Below, in pieces: positions 22,791-36,690 of a stretch of 64,000 bases of DNA. Source of the stretch: Nageia nagi (Eukaryota > Pinophyta); contig JBITNC010000001.1 in the NCBI GenBank assembly GCA_050084985.1, positions 192,510,001 through 192,574,000 of the forward strand. Direction: 5' to 3'. The translations under genes were made by a program, and so were the position numbers. Within the stretch, counting starts at the first letter, position 1. Each line of letters opens with the position of its first letter. The notes under the pieces are model-generated. The model saw only the letters and a program-made list of their open reading frames with translations. It had not been told where the DNA came from and did no database searches.

Positions 22791-24947
22791 TATCAAGGCT
22801 CAAACACTTAGGCCTATGGAATAAATACTTGTTGTGAGAATGTGATAGGTTTAGTTCTTGGAAAATATGGTAAACAAGTATAAGAACTATGTGGAGAAAA
22901 ATGGTAATACCTATTTGTCTCTTGTTTGAGTATCAATAATTGGTAAGGAGTAGTTCCTATAAATTGTTGATGTTTTACTTAATTGATAAAGTGTAAATTA
23001 TCCATTTTAGGTAAATTTTTTCATATGTTTTATTCTTATGATAGGTTAAAATAGATGAAATATGAATTTTTATGTGTGTATTATATGATGTTAACATCTT
23101 ATAAATGTATCAAGATAAAGGTACCTTGGTATTACATCTTTGGAAGAAAATACTATGCAAAAGGTCATGAAAATAATTCAAGAATACAAGATGAGGTATA
23201 TTCTTGATTGATAAGTTATTTATTAATTATGATAATAAGCAATAAAGTATGATCAACTAATTTTAAGATAGAGTTATTCATACTTGTTATGATCAACCCT
23301 TTTAGTTGATTACTTGTGGTCAACCTTAGAATCATATAGTTGTTGATTACTAAGTTTGAAAATATTCATGATTTATCTAGAGAAGTGAAAATAATTTCAT
23401 GATTATTGTTTGATTGAAAGCATTTGGATGATTCAATTTTGACATATTTTAATGATTATTTAGGTATTGATTTGCTTTTATAATAGAAATTTCAACCTAA
23501 TGGGTTATAATACCTAAACTTCGCAAAAGTATATAAAAATCTAATGTTTGATAAGCTACTTAATCTCATATATATCTAGTAATGAGTTGTTATTGTGAAA
23601 ATTTACATTTGTATTTGTTTATCAACTTGGTAATAAAGAGCCAATTTGCAAACTAGGCCTGGCAAACCTATTTTATCACAAGAAGCTTGAACTACCAAGG
23701 TATTATGTGAATATAGGAACCATGGGGTTTGGTTCTAGCAAGAAAATATGAAGTATGAGTGTGGACCAAAAGATTGGCAAAATACATTATGCTACTAAAA
23801 AAGCCTATGATGAGTTCATTTCCTTTATATTATTAAAGGATTAAATATAGAATATGTTGTTTAAGGCATGGAGTCTTATTGACATATTTATGAGATTATG
23901 TTGATTATTAGATCTATATGAAGTTTGAATATGAATAAATCCATGCTAAGTTGGAGTAGAATAAAATGGTTGAAGATGTATGATGAGATAGCAATATTCC
24001 TAGGAACTTATTCTAGACATAGGTATGGAATATGGAAAATTTCTTCAAGAACCATCGATGAATCATACTAATAACTTTCATGTTCATATACGTTACATTG
24101 GTGGATAATGTATGAACACATAAATTCATAAAAGATGAATTTATGCTTTGACTTGTCAACTGCAACAACTATAAGGCATTGCATATGTTATATGTTAATG
24201 ATTTTTATTCTTGATTTAAACTTTATATGGATTGAATAGCCTAACCTAGAATAAGGATGTAAGAGTCCTACACTAGTTAAAATTATGTAACTACAAGATA
24301 TATATGATATCTTAACCTATAATTTTTGACTTGGAACTCACTCAAGTGCATGGTAAGTTTGTGAACATAGTTGATCAGGTGTATGGGCACCTTCTCTCAG
24401 CAAATATTTTGAGCTGAAAATTTATTCAAAAATGGAATATTCTTATTCTAGGAAGATAAAATTCATGTAAGAAAAATCCTGGGAAACTTAAGAATATGAA
24501 AGAAAGAAGGAAAATTATCTTCTTAAGTTATCATTTTTCTTTAAGAAACCCAAGTTTTGAATGAAATTTAATATTTAGAACACAATAATAGTGATCTCTT
24601 TTATGAAAAACCTATAAAATTGGAAAAATATTTAATTTGATTAGTTTTTCAAATAAAATGAATAAAGTATAAATTGAGAATCCTATTAAGTGGAATGTAG
24701 TTGGATTCTATTAAGTGGATTCAACCAAGAACTATGGAATAACTTTATCATGAACTATGTACCACTAGTGAATCATATTTTTTGATTTAAAGGTTTAAAG
24801 TTGGTAAATAATCCTTACATTGAGTTTCTTTAAAATGAAAATCATGTATTAATGTAACAAGTTTATTATGTTCTCTTACATGGACACAACACAAAGGATT
24901 GTGTTTAGTCCTAGCAAGAATATGTTAGATACCAAATTTAATTCCCT
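22791..24947. other. AT-rich spacer between the two composite repeats
   Basis: No recognisable coding sequence and no match to other parts of the window that I could see. It separates the end of block A copy 1 from the start of block R copy 2. Confidence 0.5.
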
Positions 24948-25736
24948 CTTAGTTTATCTAGGTGGATGGATAAAATGATAAAAATCACCTTAGGTTTCAA
25001 AGGATAGGCGTAAGCTTGTATTTGAAATGTCATCTTAAGTGAAATGCTTTTACATAAGGAGATAATCACTAAATTCATGGTGTAACATTAGAACCTTTGC
25101 TTCTAATTGTAATAATATTATTTGGTCATACAGGGCTCAATTTGGACCAACTATAATGGATTATATTGTAAAATAATTACTTTTATATTCTTGAGTACAT
25201 AAAGCATTTTGGTACAAGATGGCTATTAAAATATTCATAGAACTAAATTGAATATTTTATTGGTAATATTTAAGATGATAATATAAATATTGATTAATAA
25301 TATTTAAATGTGAATTTAAATACTGTTAGACTATTGAAGCCAATTGAAGGTCTTTAGTATTTAATTGTTTAATATATGACCTTATTATAATTTCAATACT
25401 AGTGAAGAAAAGGTCATTTATTTTTAATTACTGATTTTATATTTCCTTAAGTATTATTTTTTTTGGGAAATACTTCTAAATTACCATTTTAATGAGAAAT
25501 TAAAATAGTCACTTATGAAAAGAAATTATTTTAAAGATGTGAACATTATTGATACTTTGTCATTTGATTTTTCCCTCTACCTATTGAGTGAGGGAATGAT
25601 GGTGAAGTGGTAATAGATTGAAAGTAGTGGATATTGCATGGGATGGCCACTAAGTTAATTATTTGGAGATGTATATTTTCCTCCATTAATGATGGCCATG
25701 CATAGGAGTGAAGGAAACTATTTTTTTTCCCACTCC
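24948..25736 (+). repeat. Composite-repeat block R, copy 2
   Basis: Direct repeat of 9914-10714, with the same start (TTTATCTAGG) and end (CCACTCCCACA). Divergence by substitutions and short indels suggests the two copies are old. Confidence 0.8.
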
Positions 25737-25914
25737 CACATTGTTCACTAGAAGAAAATGGTGAGGAACTAGTTGGAATCAGGGGGGAGAATGATATAGA
25801 TTAGAGATGTTTAGGGAGGGAGATAGAGAGGTGTACAATGAATAGTGGATATATTTGAACAATAAATAGTTGAATATACCACAAAAATACCCTCTTTAGT
25901 TTGTGTTAACATTG

Positions 25915-26400
25915 GAAACACCATTCCCAGGATGACATTCTCAAAGGGCACAGAACCACAAATGTAAATGGGCTTGGTGGATCAAGTTGTAAATAATTTA
26001 ATAATTGGGTTTGAAATGGGTTTTATATTGAATATTTTGGTTTTAAATACCCTAATAGACACACACACAAAATGTGAAAGTATAGAGAAGTCACATGAAT
26101 TGTTTGATAAGAGGTATGTCACTGACTCAATTTCTAGGACTACAATGGTCATAGAGAACATGCAAATGGGTTTTTTAGGATGCTCTATAGACTCATAACC
26201 AAATGAAAATATCAATATTAAGATAAAATCTAAATCCTTTTCCATAATTCTTCTATTATGTACATTATACAAGCTATAGTAGGAATCATGCATGTCTGGT
26301 GGATGAGGGTTGTTATCTTGAGGAAGCTTAGAACTTCATTTCTATGGTGTCCATAAAGCTTGTACTGGGCATGCAATAGTGGTGGTGAATTACATTGCTT
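25915..26400 (+). pseudogene. PPR protein gene fragments (cargo of copy 2)
   Basis: The open frame 25968-26198 reads like a pentatricopeptide repeat unit of a plant PLS-class protein: VVNNLIIGFEMGF, LNTLIDTHTKCESIEKSHEL, FDKRYVTDSISRTTM, MQMGF. About 90 bp later, at 26284-26390, another piece (ACLVDEGCYLEEA, NFISMVSIKL) looks like the Met-Val-Asp and following helix of a later repeat or E motif. The sequence between them, which should contain further repeats, is missing. PPR proteins bind organellar RNA. This is only about 100 codons with stops, so it is a captured or relic fragment, not a gene. It lies between blocks R and A of the second composite repeat. Confidence 0.75.
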
Positions 26401-27021
26401 AGTATGTTATTACACTTTTTAGGAAATAGATTGTACCCAAAATAAAGTATATATAAAGAAAAATTGGAGAAACCTTCAAGTGAAGTAAAGGTAGTGGTTC
26501 ATAGACCAAATACAATACTTGTGTTGTAATGTAGGGGCTAATAATGAAGAGTTACTTATTTTCTAATATAATGAAAATTTGATTATTTAATTAGAGTTTT
26601 TAAATACTTCCCTTACAAATGTTTAGATTTGTGAAGGACCTCATAGTATAAAATGACTATCATGCTACAACCTAGCTTATCTCTAAGATTATTATAGGGG
26701 ATATTGTTGAGGGTAAAAACCTTACTTTACAACCTTGTTAATGTTATTCCAACATCCACCATGGGATCATTAGGAGAAGCTATGTATATTACCATCTATG
26801 ATTACTATAAATGTGATAAATAGCAATAGTATATCGATCTTGTAATCCATTTAAAGTGTTAGAGACTAAATCTCAAGTAACCCTACATAATAATCTTCTT
26901 AACTTTATGCTATGAAATTTTGGTTAGATCCATATAATAAATTAGAGTTAAAGTTATGCTTTTGATTATTTAGAGTTATTAGTGGTTAAAATTAGGTAAA
27001 TTACTAAAATAACTTTATTTC
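26401..27021. other. Remainder of the copy 2 cargo, no gene
   Basis: AT-rich; nothing recognisable on either strand. It does not resemble the cargo of copy 1. Confidence 0.45.
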
Positions 27022-28998
27022 TAATATTTTAGATAGTAATTTCAAACTTAATCATATTATAAGAAGTATTCCATAACAATGGGAAAGAAGGGGTTCCAAC
27101 TAGGAAAATTTGTATAATAGACTATAAATACCTTACATATTTGAAATTATTTTAAGTATATTATTTTGATGAGTTGCTTATTAATATAGTGTCATTATAC
27201 CTAAATATTAAAATACTTTGCAGGATCACTGAATGGTTAAGATAAGGTGAATGAGTGTTTTGAAATATTATTGATATTAGATAATATTTATTCTTAAGAA
27301 ATAGTTAAAATATATGGTTCCTTTGATAGGATGTAAAGTATATAATATAACAACTTCAATTCTTGGTTATTAAAATAAAATAATTGTTTGGATACATGTT
27401 AGCGATATTAAATTTTGGTATTGTTATCTAGAACTATATTAGATAATGATAATAGTTCATCCTTGATAGTAATGAAATATTTGAGACACCTTCATATTGT
27501 TAAGTATATTAAGTGTCTTAATACATATTTATATGTTAAAGTTCAAATACTTATTATTAATAGTGATGATATTAGTTAGTTTGCTCTTGATGGATTTGTT
27601 GTAGTGAAAACACCCTATCCTTGATATTGTGGTAATATTTTTACCAAAACCATGATAATTTGAACTCTTATAAAATGTCTTATTTTATGTATAAGATAAC
27701 ATTTTAGTTTTGGTTGTTTTTTAGAACACCTAGTTGGATTGCGTTAGATTTCATGACAATGAGATCATATACCTACAGAAAGGAATATATGTGATCTCAT
27801 GAGAGATGTTTATTTATCTAGTATAAACTTATGGTATTATTAATATATTATCTTTTAATGTTGAGGTATTATAATTTAATATGGAATTTTGAAATAAAGT
27901 GTCATGGGTACTTCTTCAAATTAGGTGACATTTAACTATCTCAAATTGAATTGTAATGTTGTGGATATTTTATCATTTGGTGTTATGATATATAGATACT
28001 CTTGATATATTGAAATATTACTTGTTGTTGGCATTAGTTATATGATGTTGATTTTAGAAATGCCTTATTATTGTTAAGTATAATAGGTCTTATAAAATTA
28101 ACTATTTATTAGAATACTTGATTCATGGATTTTATAGATGTATAGAGTATCACAGTTTGATGAAGGTAATGTTATGGAGGCATTTTGTCATAATTATATG
28201 ACAATTGAATGAGTGCTATATAATGTGAATTAGTGTAGTTCTTGTTAGAACTAAATTAGATATTTTGTTAATTTGTATAAATTTAAATATTTATGTTATG
28301 TTACTACTTGTAAATATATGTAAATTTGTGAGGGTTGTAGATGTATAATTGTATATGTTTATAAGGGATCAATTGTAACATTGTAATTATTATAATAAAA
28401 ATATATTAGGTAGCATAGCTACCAAGGGTTTACCTAGTATGGAAACACCTAGGGTTTTTCTCTAGCATTAGCTCAAATTATGTGTTATGTGGAATGCCTT
28501 AGTGTTATCTACTTGTCTTGATTCTAGCATGGTATATTTGAAAGATAGTAATGTAACAATGTTAATAAAGTGACTATATGAACATGTTTTCTTGATGTGT
28601 TTAAATTATGAAGTTTGAGTAAAGTTGAATAAACTTATGGTTATGAAGTAATATAATTTAAATAAGTTTTTTTAAAGTGAAGTAAACTTTTTAAGTGCCT
28701 TATGGTATCTTTAGAGTTCCTTAAAAAGGATTAACTTAAAAATTCGAAATAAGTGATAATACGAAAGATAAATCAGGTGCTTGGTATAATCAATATCAAT
28801 CTTACTTTGAGTTAATTGTTGAATTTATTTTGCAAAGTTAAAAAATTAATTCTTAATGTCTTGAATGAATAATTGTAACATAAAGGATCAATATTATGTG
28901 TTGTTCAATATATATTTTTAAGTATAGAACTAACCTAAATTTATGTTCTAAAAAATATGTGGTTTTTAAAGTGAGATAGATCGATATCTAATAGATAT
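27022..28998 (+). repeat. Composite-repeat block A, copy 2
   Basis: Direct repeat of 20504-22790, without the TRIM; the empty site is at about 27080-27084 (AATGG). It ends GATAGATCGATATCT like copy 1, after which the two sequences diverge. Confidence 0.8.
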
Positions 28999-31088
28999 CA
29001 TCTCCAAAGTTATGGATGTTATTGATGGATATAAATGACATTATCATGAGGTCAATTATTTTAGCTTATTTACCTTTATTTGGGCTTAAATCAATTTATT
29101 CCATTTCCTTATTAAGATAAAAAAAAAAATTGAAAACTAATTAGTTTATTGGTAATGAAATTTATCTAATCAATTTTACTTGGTATAATTTTGGTAAAAA
29201 ACATCACTCCTAGGATTGAGAAAAATCCAAAGTAGAATTTTGTATCCTTTTTATTTATTTATTTATAATTATCTTATATATAGATATTATAAATTCATAA
29301 AGCTTTTAGTTGATTTCTTTTACCATAATATCATATATTAGCATGTCACTTACAACTATGATAATTGATAATATATTTTTATAAAAAAATATGGGCAATT
29401 ATCTTCATCATTTAAATTTTTAATATACTTGATATTATTGGAATGTCCAATGCATTTGAATTATTTATAATCCCTAAAATATTAATGACTATATATATGT
29501 TATAGTATGGAAGCCTTTATTAAGTATGAGTGGTCCATTACAGTTACCTTCAATTAAGTTATCTATTATCATAATATATGTGATTATATATAATTTTTTT
29601 AACCATAATTCATTCATATGATACTAACTATAAATCATCATAAGAATTTGATATAGTGTTGTCAAACTTGTGGCTTCTAGCCTTTGAATGTCTACTTGGA
29701 TGGCTTAGTCAAGATTGAATTTCTAGTCTAAATAGAGTTCTATGAACTATGATATAACTTGTGTCCTCTAGTATCATCATGATATCCTTGAAATAGAATC
29801 CATAGGGAACTTAATAGTATACTATCATAGCTAAATTCTTTGGATCTCTTTCACCATTATTTCTAGTTATAGTATTTCAAAATGTTCTTTAATTGTTATG
29901 CTTTATTTTTTCTAATCTATAAATGGTTTTCTAAAATTTATTAGGTATAAATGATAGTTTTCCCTTAACATAATTGGTATTAGTATCATATGCACATATT
30001 TATTCTTAAGGTTTAACATTTGCTACATTATCATGATGAATCCCCAAAATTTTGCATTCTACAATTGAAACCATGATCTATTTATATTGTGAAAACCCTA
30101 ATGAATGAATTTATTACCACAAATAAAGATCTTGATCAAATTAAATGCAAATGGATTTATTGACATCATGGAGGTCTCTCCCTCCTCCACATTTCAAAAT
30201 TTTTATATTTTTTTCTAAAACTCGATTTGATTATGAATCCAAATCATTTTTTTTTAAATGCAAATAAGGAAGCATTTAGACCCTATCATATAACATTATT
30301 CATAAGTTTAATACTTCATGAAATAATTGCTATGCTCTTGGGTCATCCCTTTCTCTATTCACCATGTACTGATTAGGTTTAGACTTTAGGTTTAGTGCTA
30401 GGCTTAGATTTAGCTTTATTCAACTAAGGCTAATATTTTAGTAAATTAGAGCTTAGGTATTAGGTGTTTAAATATCTAAGTCCCCATTAGGTCTAATCTC
30501 TAGGTTTTTAGGAGTTAGGATATTTTATTTTAAATTTCTTTTTCTTTATAAAAATAATTTATAAAATAAATACTAATATATTTTTCCATTTTGTAGGTGC
30601 AATTTTAAGACATTAAAATTGATATTTCAAATGCCTTAATAAGGCCTCTAAGACCATGATGAAAATACCTTATTTAGCCATATTTTGGATAGAATACAAA
30701 TGCAATGTTAGTCTTAATAATTTATTCTAGGTTTTTGTATCACTTTAATAAATAAAATTTACTCAAATAATACTATTAATTAATGATAAAATGAATAAAA
30801 CTACCATATTTAACTAAAATGATCACCATCATGAACCTGATGCAAAGATTTCAAGTATAGGTGCAAACCTTTGATATTCTATGCAATTGGTATGATATTT
30901 CCATTCAATATAACTATCAATATATATATATATATAATTCTTACATTAATAAATATTTATATATGTACTAAATTTGTTTATCAATTTTTATTTATAAATT
31001 TCACTTCAAAATTTGTTAATATATAAAATAAAATTTACAACATAATATATATTATAACCAAAACCTTAATTCCACCTTCATTGCAAGG
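28999..31088. other. AT-rich DNA without a gene
   Basis: No coding sequence recognised. Contains a TA dinucleotide run near 30919-30936. The right edge carries the 5' target-site duplication of the LINE (31089-31104). Confidence 0.55.
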
Positions 31089-31229
31089 AAGAAAATAAAG
31101 ATAATTAATCCTTGGATTTTTTATGGGATATCTTTATACTGACATGTTTGTGCATTTACGCTGCCTTGAGCAGTGCACTATTATTTAAGTATATCCACCT
31201 CTATTAATGGCACTTCATCTTTGCATGAA

Positions 31230-31960
31230 GTGATTGGAGATGATGATGGCACCTAGCAAGCACCCCTAAAAGTTTTTGTCAAAAGTCAAGCATGAGGTAA
31301 TGTTGTTGCCCCTCAAGTTTTCATTCTTATAGAAGAATTTTGTAATACTTACTATTGGTTTGAATCAAAAACCCTTGTGGGCCACTTCCTTGGTCATATC
31401 CCAAATGATACCCTTTTTCATACCTAAGTAACTCAAGTTTGGATTCTATATGGTGTTAAAGTTGAAAATGTGTAAAACCTTACTAAAGGCTTTTTTCTTT
31501 TTCGATTCTCTAACATTGTCCATGCCTAAAAAATTCCTAGTAAATGTCCTTGGATAGTTAATAATTCTTTCCTTGTCCTTCAACCTTATGCATCAAGATT
31601 TAATGTTGAGAATGAAGGTATCATGGATGTTCATATATAGGTGGAATTCCCTTGAATTCCTATTCTCTCATGGAAGCTTTTAAAGTCTTTAGGTGAGTCC
31701 ATTGGTTAATTTAATTATTTTGAACTTGAGAGATTTTTTTCAACTCAACCTTCTGAGAGAGTTTGTGTTAAGGTGGATTTAACTCATGACCTCTTGAGTT
31801 CATAGATATCAATATTAGAGTATTTACATCAAAGTATGGAGTGCATTATTATCACAAATACCTATTACCATTTCTAGTCTCTTAACCATAAGATTTGTGA
31901 TTTCCCACATATGGTGGATAGGTTCAAGGAAAAACCCTTTGTTACCCCTCCATCTTCTCA
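31230..31960 (+). pseudogene. LINE ORF1 (DUF4283-type RNA-binding protein), broken
   Basis: The plus-strand frame reads SLHEVIGDDDGT, then LVGHFLGHIPND near 31378-31413, FLFRFSNIVHA near 31495-31525, and a VEFPWIPI-like segment near 31640-31665. These match the order of the DUF4283 domain of plant LINE ORF1 proteins. A zinc-knuckle remnant (ICDFPHMVD, first Cys lost) lies near 31893-31920. Several TAG/TAA stops interrupt it. The nucleic-acid-binding protein would coat the LINE RNA. The homologous ORF1 of the second LINE is at 42275-42376 plus 51128-51790. Confidence 0.7.
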
Positions 31961-32454
31961 CCCAACACCTTATAAAAAATGTGGGGAGGATGAATGGACC
32001 CCATTCAATAATTAATGCAATTGTCACTCTATTTCTTAATAATTGGTTATTGTGCCTCCACCTTAGGATTTTAGTCCTATGATCATATAGGACGTGCAAC
32101 CTATGTAGGTTATATATATTTCTCAACTACTTCTAGTTGTTACCTTGACTTAATTATCTACCCTATTATCAACTTTTGATCCTTTGCCCAACTCTATTTG
32201 GTCTGGCCTCTTATTTGTATCCATTGTAGCTATGTCTCATCCTATTCTTGGGATGGAGGATAGTTTGGGAGGAAAACTTCATCAATCATGTATTCCATAG
32301 AGAGGTATTCCTTCTTGGCATGTTGAAAAATCTTGCCAAGATATGGGAGCTTTGCATGGTGAAAGCAAATCATTTGGGTCCCTACAAATTCTAGGGGATT
32401 CAAAGGATGTCATGGAGTTTCCCAATGATGAAAGTTCTCAATGATTTGCTTTTC

Positions 32455-35400
32455 TTAGAATGTAAGAGGGTTAATGGACCCAAACCATAAGTACATGATC
32501 CAAGGTGAGATTAATGATATCACTCATTCTTATGGAATGCTTGATTTTATATTTTTAGAAGTTAAAATTATCGACTTTATTTTGCAATGTACTTGCTTTT
32601 TTCTCTGGTTGCATGGCCCTTTTTTCATACTAATCATTTGATTGGAAAATATTATGATGTCACTTTTATTTCTCCTAAGTGGAAATTAAATGTGTTTTCT
32701 TTTAAGTTTGACCCTTCACATCAATTTATCTAAGTCTTGCTTGACATACTGGGTAAGCCTTTTGGTATCATCAACATTTATGCTTCAAATGATGCTCATG
32801 ATAGAAGATATTTATGGTGTTGGATTTTCCTCTCTCTTACCTTTGTGATGGGGTCCTCTATGATGAATTTAATATGGTGGAAAAATATTTTGAAAAGAAA
32901 AGTCAAAACCCCATGTGATAGAATTTGGGGGAAAGAGATGATGCTTGGGTTTTTATGAAAAATAAGTTGAATTTGTTTGATCCCAATGTTATTTTTTCTC
33001 CTAATTTTTCACAAATTCATTGGTTTACTTGGTATAACTTCCAAGTTGATTCTACCAAAGTTATTAAAAGGATTTACAGGGATTTTTTATTTAAGAGTGA
33101 CTTTTTTCACTTTGATAGACTTTCACCTACTCTTCCTTTTGTTTTTGTTATCCTTTATACTACTTTGTCTGATCATGCTCTTATTCTCTTTGTTATTTCC
33201 TTTGATTATGCTCCTACTTGAGTTTTTAGATCTCAATTTTACTTAAACACTTCCTATTTATAGACTCACTCTATGAGAGCTAACATCAACCATATTTAGA
33301 CCAAGATCCTTTAGCTCTTTTGCTTGGATCCAGTGGTGGAACAACTTCATCCTTCGAAATACTAAGGTTATTCATACCCTTGGTGTTAAATTTTCTAATT
33401 GAAGGTGAAAGTCTAATTAGATTCACAAAATTGAGCTTGTTTGGGCCACCTAAACTCTTGAAGCCAATCTTTTTTATGGACCTTCTCAAGCACATGTGGT
33501 AGCTCTTTATCATAAAATCAAAAAACCTTATCTTTATGAGGCTAAGGGTGCTCAACATGCCCATATTAATTTTCTTAATGTTGGAGATAAAGTCTCTAAA
33601 GAATTATTTAGACACATTCATCCTCATATTCATGTGTCTTAGTTCACTACTATTCATTCTAATGGAGTTCACCCCACCTCCCTTCCTAAGATTATCTCCA
33701 CCTTTATTACTCATTATCAAAAGGTATTTTCTTCCCAACCTCTTTCCCCAATTCATCAACAAGCTCTGGAGGATTGTTGTGTAGTCATACCTCATAAGCT
33801 CTTACAAGCTTATAGGGTTTTTGACATACCTCTTTCCTTGGATGATTTGAAGATTGCTCTCTCTCAAATGGAAAATGATAAATCCCCTGATATTGAAGGA
33901 TTTCACTATAAATTTTATAAGGAGTTTTGGGACATGTTGAGGCCAGACCTTTTTTAGGTGTACAAAGAAGCTCTATCCATGGGTTCCATAGTCCCCATGA
34001 TCAATAAAGGTAACATCAAGTTTATACCAAAACTTGATGATCTAGAGTGCATCACTAATTGGCATCTAATTACCTTGTTGAATATCAGTTATAAAATTAT
34101 TGATAAGGCTTTAACCCTCAATATCTAACTTCTTTTGTCTTTGATTATTTACCAAGAGCAAATAGGATTTTTCAAAGGAAAATATATTTTAAACAATATT
34201 ATTATTATTTAGGAAGGTATGGAATGGGCTCATTCTTCAAATTAGGATGCTTTATTTATCAATATTGGTTTTGAAAAGACCTACAATCAAATTGAATGGT
34301 ATTTTATCATTTCTATGCTTATACCTCTTGGATTTGGTCCTTCTTTTATCTCCTTTGTTAATATGTTTTTTAGGGATGCTTCTATTGTGCTTATAATGAA
34401 TGGCTATCAATATAAAAGTATTACCTTGCTCTCTTTTTTTACCAAGGTTTTCCTCATGCTTCCTCCTTATTTATCCTAGCTACAAAAGCTTTTAGTTATC
34501 TTTTAGCCCATCAAGCCTTTTAAGGTCTTATTTGAGGCATCTCCCTTCCTAATTCTCAAGTGCAACTTTTGAATGGTCATTTTGTTGATGACTCATTTAT
34601 CATTTTGCAAGAGGATGAGCAATCTATTAAAATGACTTTGCAATGCTTGGACACTTTTTATCTTGCCTCTAGGTATAGCATTTAGTGGTAAAAACATTCT
34701 TGCTATAGATAATTCATGCACTCCATCCTTGACTGGCTTGCTTAATTTCCCTAAACATGGATTCAAAATGGATAAATGTTCAAATTACTTGACATTAATT
34801 TTTCTTTTTAGGCCTCCCCTACTCAGTTGTAGAATTTTTTGGTTCAAAAGGTTGAAAAAAAGTTGAGTTACTAGACTACTAAGAAATTATCTTTAGTTAG
34901 AAAATTTCATATTTGTTCTAAGGTTCTCGCTTCAACTCATGTTAATTATTCTTCTTGTTAGGTTCCTTCCAAATCTTGTCATCAAAATATGGACAAATTA
35001 CTAACAGATTTTTTATGGAATTCTAATATTCATAAATAAGGATTTAACATAATGGTTTCGGAAATATGTTTTCTTCCTTGTTCAGCTAGTGGCATGGGTC
35101 TTTTTTACTATAATTTTCATGATTTTTTATTATGTGAAAAATGGATTTTATGAGCTTCCTTTTGGAAAATAATCTTGGAAGGGGCTTTCTTTTCAAACAC
35201 TCCTCATTGCTCTTGTTGCTATCAAAATTCAAAGTCCTTTTGTAATTAAGAGCATTTGAAAAGCCTAGGAATCTCTTAAACCTTGGATTAGTTACAAAAT
35301 TCAAAGCAAGTCTATAGGAGCTTATTTATCTTTTCTCAATATTTGGTGGTCTAAAGTCTTTTCTTATTAAGGATTGCCTAGTCTTTCTCAAGTTCAATAG

Positions 35401-36690
35401 GCTCGAGCTCTATGCTTTTATAGGAAGGGAATTGGGCCCATTATTCAATTTTTTAATCCCCATACCAAAACTTGGCATACATGGAATGCTTTTTGATATC
35501 TTTTCAATCTTAAAGTAGATGATAAAGCTACTTTTTATTTGGTTGTGTAAAAACCATTTTTTCCATTTGGAGGAAGTTTGGTCTCTGTTTCCAAAAGTAG
35601 TGGTGGTTTGATTGGTTTTGGCCTCAACATATGAGTTTGTTAATTATAAGCCTCATCATGCTTACTCTTGGATTTCTCTTAATGTTCATATATATCATAC
35701 ACTTAACCTTAGATAGGATTTTGTTTCTCCCCAATCCTGGTGGTCTCTACATTTTTTTGTTGTTTGGGCTAAGTATATTGAACCTAAGTAGAGTTTTTTT
35801 ATCTAGAGTCTTCTACATCAAGGTCATCCTATTAAGCATTAATGTACATATTTGGGTATGGTTAATCCTACATGTACTTTTTTTTAAGAGTGTAAAGATT
35901 TCCCCTATGTTTTTTGGTCATGTGCTAAGGCTAAGCATGCTTGGGATAAGATTCTTTCCTTTTTTAATCCTTTCTTAGTGTCTCCTTGATCTTGGGTTCA
36001 TGCTATTCTTGGGGATCCTCTTTAGTTTACAAAGCCCTTAAGTGAATTTTGGTATATTTTTAGAATTAATATTCACTACCATCTATGAAAAACAAGAAAT
36101 AATATTATGTTTGGTCGATAAGATCCCTCAAATACTTTTTCTCTTGCTAATAAATATGCTATTTTTTATGGTTGTTGGTTGCATATTATGGTCCAAGTAA
36201 AAAATGTTCATGTTTAGGTTCCTCACTTATGAAATTTTGTTGACCATTTGGGAATACTCCTTGCACTATTATTTATATCCCACTTGATGGGTTTCCTCCT
36301 CATTGATAATGATCTGATGGGGCTCCTAAACATCAACCAAGTAGCTACACTCTTGATCCATCATGGTGTATGTTTGTTGGTGTCACTCTTGTTAATTCAC
36401 CTCATCATTAATTGCAACCTCTGCCTAAACCAAAAAATATATAATATGTAAAGCTTCCTACTTCTTACTCTTATAGTAGATGAGATGTTCAACTAGAAGT
36501 TTCTACTCCAGTTACAGGATGGGGAGATGTTTCAAAACCCTCACCCCACCTTACTCATGATGTTGATATGTGTACCAATGTTAGTGAAAGTAATTACAAT
36601 GATAAGTAGAATGTTGTTGCTGATAATGGTGGTGGTTGGGAACATATACAATTTGTTGATAATTTCTACCCTTCACCTTCTTATTATTGA
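32455..36690 (+). pseudogene. LINE ORF2: endonuclease and reverse transcriptase, broken
   Basis: The endonuclease begins with NVRGLMDPN (about 32461) and LDFIFLEVK, then PFGIINIYASNDAHDRRYLW (about 32760-32818) and TPCDRIWGKE, and ends with a SDHALILF segment near 33168-33195, all in apurinic-endonuclease order. The reverse transcriptase spans about 33840-34680: LSQMENDKSPDIEGF, FIPKL, LLNISYKIIDKAL, INIGFEKTYNQIEW, and FVDDSFII, the catalytic box. A zinc-finger/RNase H-like C-terminal region follows to about 36000, with weak coding signal to 36690. Stops and shifts are frequent; frames change several times. Confidence 0.8.

Noticed and set aside
20504-28998. Blocks A as the two LTRs of one 8.5-kb element
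   Set aside because: No TG/CA termini, primer site or purine tract at the inner edges, and block R precedes A at both places at similar distance, which favours a composite unit. Not fully excluded.
9914-28998. Composite repeats as MULE-type DNA transposons
   Set aside because: The left end of R and the right end of A are not inverted repeats of each other, and no 8-9 bp duplications were seen.
33286-33795. Minus-strand open frames in the first LINE
   Set aside because: They are antisense to LINE ORF2 and have no family resemblance.
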